Of a stretch of DNA of 21,956 bases, positions 18,802 to 21,956 are shown in pieces. The number at the start of each line of letters is the position of its first letter. Within the stretch, counting starts at the first letter, position 1. The notes under the pieces were generated by a model, which worked only from the letters and a program-made list of their open reading frames with translations, was not told where the DNA came from and did no database searches. The translations under genes were made by a program, and so were the position numbers. The DNA is taken from positions 5,884 through 27,839 of the forward strand of contig WELB01000185.1 of assembly GCA_009602725.1 (NCBI GenBank). Direction: 5' to 3'. This DNA is from Spirogloea muscicola. Taxonomy: Eukaryota; Streptophyta; Zygnematophyceae; Spirogloeales; Spirogloeaceae.

Positions 18802-21395
18802 CTAAGAAGAGGACTTTGCATTCAGTGGGACGACTGTCTCCCATGTGAAGTCAGGGTCGTTGCGGCCGAAGTGACCATAAGCAGCAGTCTTCTGGTACCT
18901 GATTGGAACATGCCACAAGTGGGCTGTCAGTGACAAGCTAGATTTTTATGCACAAGGGAATGATGCTTACTAAGGGCACAATATTTCATGAAAGATGATC
19001 TCACCTCTTATTGCCTCCTCGCTTGAGATCAAGCTTGTTAGAGATCATGCCCGGCCTGAAGTCAAAGTTGGCCTTCACGAGCTCAAGGATCTCTTCATCG
19101 CTTATTTTTCCAGTTCCATAGGTGTCCACAAAGATAGACAGTGGCTCAGGCACACCAATAGCATAGGAGACCTGGTCAGGAAGTGGTTACCGTTGTCAGT
19201 GTGTGCATATTAAAGTGTGATTCACACTTTAGGAAGCAGACAGGTAAGTAAACAGTAGAGATTGATTGCATTGTCACCAGAGCTTCAAGATATCCTGCTG
19301 ATTTTACCTGAACAATTGCTCGACGAGCAAGCCCGTCAGCGACAATGCTCTTTGCTGCTTGACGGACAATGTAAGCTCCAGAACGGTCAACCTTCGTGGG
19401 GTCCTTTCCAGAGAAAGCGCCACCTCCATGAGCACCCCAACCACCATAGGTGTCGATAATAATCTGTAAGATATTTGGAGGTTTGGTTGAGGTTAGACAC
19501 ATCACACGAGCTCAACTATCTGCTGTACTACTAGTCAAGTTTCAGGAGACAACTGATTGATAATGTACGATGATTGGAATGAATGACATATCTGAACATT
19601 AACAAGGAGACACAAAACAAGACACAAACCTTGCGACCAGTGAGACCAGCATCTCCATGAGGTCCACCAATGACAAAGCGTCCAGAGGGGTTCAGATGAT
19701 AAACAGTCTTGTCGTCCAGATACTTCGAAGGAATCACAGGCTTGATCACATGTTCGCGAAGGTCGGCAGCAATCTGATCGTTGGTTACTGTCTCATCGTG
19801 CTGTTGTGGAGCCAAACATGTAGTCAGAGATTGTCATGGAAGGGTCACGCAATTGCAGTTCTACAGGTTGTGAGATGCAACAGATCCAAAACAAACAAGC
19901 CAAGATAACTCCTGGGCAGCACAAGTGTAAGCGTGTGCAACTCCGAAGGACAGAATGGCCGAGAGGTTGCCACATGAAGATTCAAGGCGCAAATCAGTCT
20001 GTGACTTTCCTAAGCTAGCTGCTAGACGGGACTGTACCTGAGTGGAGATGAGGACAGTGTGTACTCTCTGGGGTACCATAGCACCTCCCTCATTCTTGTA
20101 CTCCACCGTCACCTGAGTCTTGCCGTCTGGTCTCAACCAGCTGCGTAGAGGCCATCCTAATCTCAGAACTTAGACCTTGAGACCTTGTATTCTCAAGTTA
20201 AGGATGAAGCTCATTAGTCATCATGACGGAGTATCAAAATGATACTGCCTCATCAGAAGCTAGTCCACTACTGCAGAAACATGGTCATCATATAGCACGT
20301 CACAGAATCTGCTGCCTAAAAGTCAGGCAGTCAGTCCTAGTAAAGAGGTGCAAGACTGTCGCACACAAGGAGGAGCCTGATCAAGAGTAAATGGCTCTGG
20401 GACCAGGCAGTGACAATAGTGTGCTTGGACAGCATGCAGTGTCAAGTACCTGCAGGTCCCATTCTTGCGGACCTCAGTGAGCTTTGCGCCCAGTTGAGTG
20501 GCCAACATATGAGTGAGGGGCATGAGCTCCTCCGTCTCATCAGTCGCGTATCCGAACATGTGACCCTGGTCACCAGCTCCAATATCCTCAGGCGCCTTTG
20601 TTCCCATGCCATGAACACCCTGTCCAATATCTGGACTCTGCTGCTCAATGTTGACAAGCACCTGCCACATTCAAGTTCAAATTAACTGCCACAATGAGTA
20701 CACAAATGGAGTCATCACGAGCAGCCCCTGTCGTTCTCCAAATGCAGCCTCGCGAGAGCATCAGTCACTTTGACCCATTATCGGTACCAGTGCTGCTTAC
20801 ATGTGCAAGTGGTAATGGTACTCTTTGTGAGCTACAAGTACAACTCCTGTGAAATAGGTCATGCAGATCATGCCCATGCTGTTTGGTGAGCAGGGGTCCT
20901 CACTTTGCAGGTATCAGCATCCAGGCCGACCTCCTCGGACGTGAAACCGATGCCCCTGCATGTATCGCGGACGATCTTCTCAAAGTCCACCTTGGCCTTG
21001 GTGGTGATCTCTCCGAAGATCATGACCATCCCTGTCTTTGTGCATGTCTCGCAGGCGACCTTGCTATCAGGATCTTGCTCCAGGCACGCATCCAGCACGG
21101 CATCGGAGACCTGCAGGCGGAAAGCGGATTGTGATGAGACACGGGACCTGAATTTGCCGAATGCCTTACAGAGATGCCACACCTGCAGTCAATCAGTCCT
21201 ACCACACGCGCACAGAGACGCAGCGAGCTCGACGAGCGTGGACGCTGTAGAACGCCACTACGAAAGGGAAGCGGCGGCCCGCGCAAGCGGCGCTGGTACA
21301 AGCGCTACTGCAGGACGGCTGAGCACCTGGTCGCAGAGCTTGTCGGGGTGGCCCTCGTTCACCGACTCGGACGTGAAGAGGAACGAGGCCGTCAT
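18802..21395 (-). CDS. SAMS: S-adenosylmethionine synthetase, eight exons
   Basis: Makes S-adenosylmethionine from methionine and ATP in the cytosol (EC 2.5.1.6). Exons on the minus strand: 21395-21327, 21110-20904, 20661-20450, 20140-20038, 19800-19630, 19463-19308, 19171-19005, 18898-18802. Joined they give 393 residues, the length typical of plant enzymes, and every junction is in phase with GT-AG ends. Motifs: GHPDK (15-19) at the ATP site, the GAGDQG signature (120-125) followed by [48 protein letters not shown], the second signature GGGAFSGKD (267-275), and DLKRGGN near the end. The sequence is of green-plant type throughout. The start is the ATG at 21395, giving [19 protein letters not shown], where family members start. 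The leader is rich in GCC repeats. No defect is seen. Confidence 0.97.
19211..19231. repeat. 21-base palindrome in SAMS intron
   Basis: TAAAGTGTGA and TCACACTTTA are exact reverse complements around a single T. They lie between exons 6 and 7 of the synthetase gene. No function is assigned. Confidence 0.6.
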
Positions 21396-21433
21396 GGTGG
21401 CAGGGCCACGATCGAGGTGGCGGCGCAGGCGCT

Positions 21434-21482
21434 GCGGCGGCGGCGGCGGCGGCGGCGGCTAAGGCGGCGGCGGCGGCGGCAG
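21434..21482 (-). repeat. (GCC)n tract in the SAMS leader
   Basis: Two runs of CGG/GCC trinucleotides are separated by TAA (21460-21462), starting about 40 bases upstream of the ATG on the minus strand. Confidence 0.85.
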
Positions 21483-21956
21483 GACTGACGGCGGGAGCGG
21501 GCGGCTTGAATATGGAACAGGTGCTCTGGCCCGGGCGCTCAAGGCGTGGGGAGGGAGGGGGCCCTCGAGGCAACGCCCTCTCGCTATCACCAGTCATGCT
21601 TTTGATATGTCCATCGTCCTTTGAAGGGGAGGGAGGTAAAAGCCGCCCGTTACGAAGGCCGGCAAACGGGCGCCCCCCCGCGCCCGATCGGGATCGGGCG
21701 GCGAGGGGCGCCCCGTCGTATCGGACGGCGGAACGCGCTCGGAGCTTGCCCGCTGACCGTCTGATTGGCTCGTACGTCGACCGCCGATCTTGTCGGCCTC
21801 ATCGGACGGCCACGATGCGCCACGAAGCGACGGCGGCCCGACGCCTCCTCCGCTCGTTGCGTTGGGCTTTCTGACGAATGGGTCGTGACGTCGGAGAAAC
21901 AGATTTCCGCTGGACCGTCGTTGACGACGAGGGCTTTCGGGGTTTAAGCCCGCCCC
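21483..21956 (-). promoter_or_regulatory. Putative SAMS promoter region
   Basis: Very CpG-rich sequence upstream of the synthetase. On the minus strand GAGCCAATCAG (21771-21761) holds a classic CCAAT box, about 370 bases from the ATG. TGACGTCG at 21886-21893 has the ACGT core bound by bZIP factors. No TATA box is seen. A divergent gene beyond the window could share this region. Confidence 0.4.

Noticed and set aside
1-21956. tRNA, rRNA, CRISPR, phage or defence-system genes
   Set aside because: I read for tRNA T-loop motifs, regularly spaced repeats and typical defence or phage protein motifs and saw none. The genes are intron-rich nuclear housekeeping genes.

Overview
The window looks like nuclear DNA of a green alga. 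It holds four protein-coding genes, all split by short-to-medium spliceosomal introns, and a repeat-rich intergenic block of about 4.4 kb. The green affiliation is an inference. It rests on a 393-residue S-adenosylmethionine synthetase of plant type, a Golgi-type UDP-glucuronate decarboxylase, degenerate CCCTAAA-like telomeric sequence, and CpG-rich (CCG)n leaders. I cannot fix the lineage. A propionyl-CoA carboxylase gene argues against a land plant, and intron density argues against a very compact alga.

Layout. 1-730: a CpG-rich repeat copy, a telomere-like stretch and the leader of the first gene. 731-8225 (+): propionyl-CoA carboxylase alpha subunit, 21 exons, reconstructed almost end to end, with one apparent single-base frameshift at the active site. 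9238-10221 (+): a Cys-rich PLAC8-family protein, two exons. 10875-14082 (-): UDP-glucuronate decarboxylase (UDP-xylose synthase), eight exons, with one apparent AT-AC, U12-type intron. 14365-17440: a mosaic of dispersed repeats in both orientations, with hairpins, a near-duplicate of the window's first 430 bases and a one-base assembly gap (N at 15948). 17441-18801: no gene that I can support. 18802-21395 (-): S-adenosylmethionine synthetase, eight exons, complete. 21396-21956: GC-rich upstream region of that gene.

The four genes do not form a pathway. They cover mitochondrial propionyl-CoA breakdown, a membrane or cell-surface Cys-rich protein, nucleotide-sugar synthesis for cell-wall or glycoprotein xylose, and methyl-donor synthesis. 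This is normal eukaryotic gene order. I found no operon, CRISPR array, phage, plasmid or defence system.

The points most worth a second look are the AT-AC intron in the decarboxylase gene, the frameshift inside the biotin-carboxylase signature of the carboxylase gene, and the mosaic repeat family. I found no clear case of a wholly new biological system.
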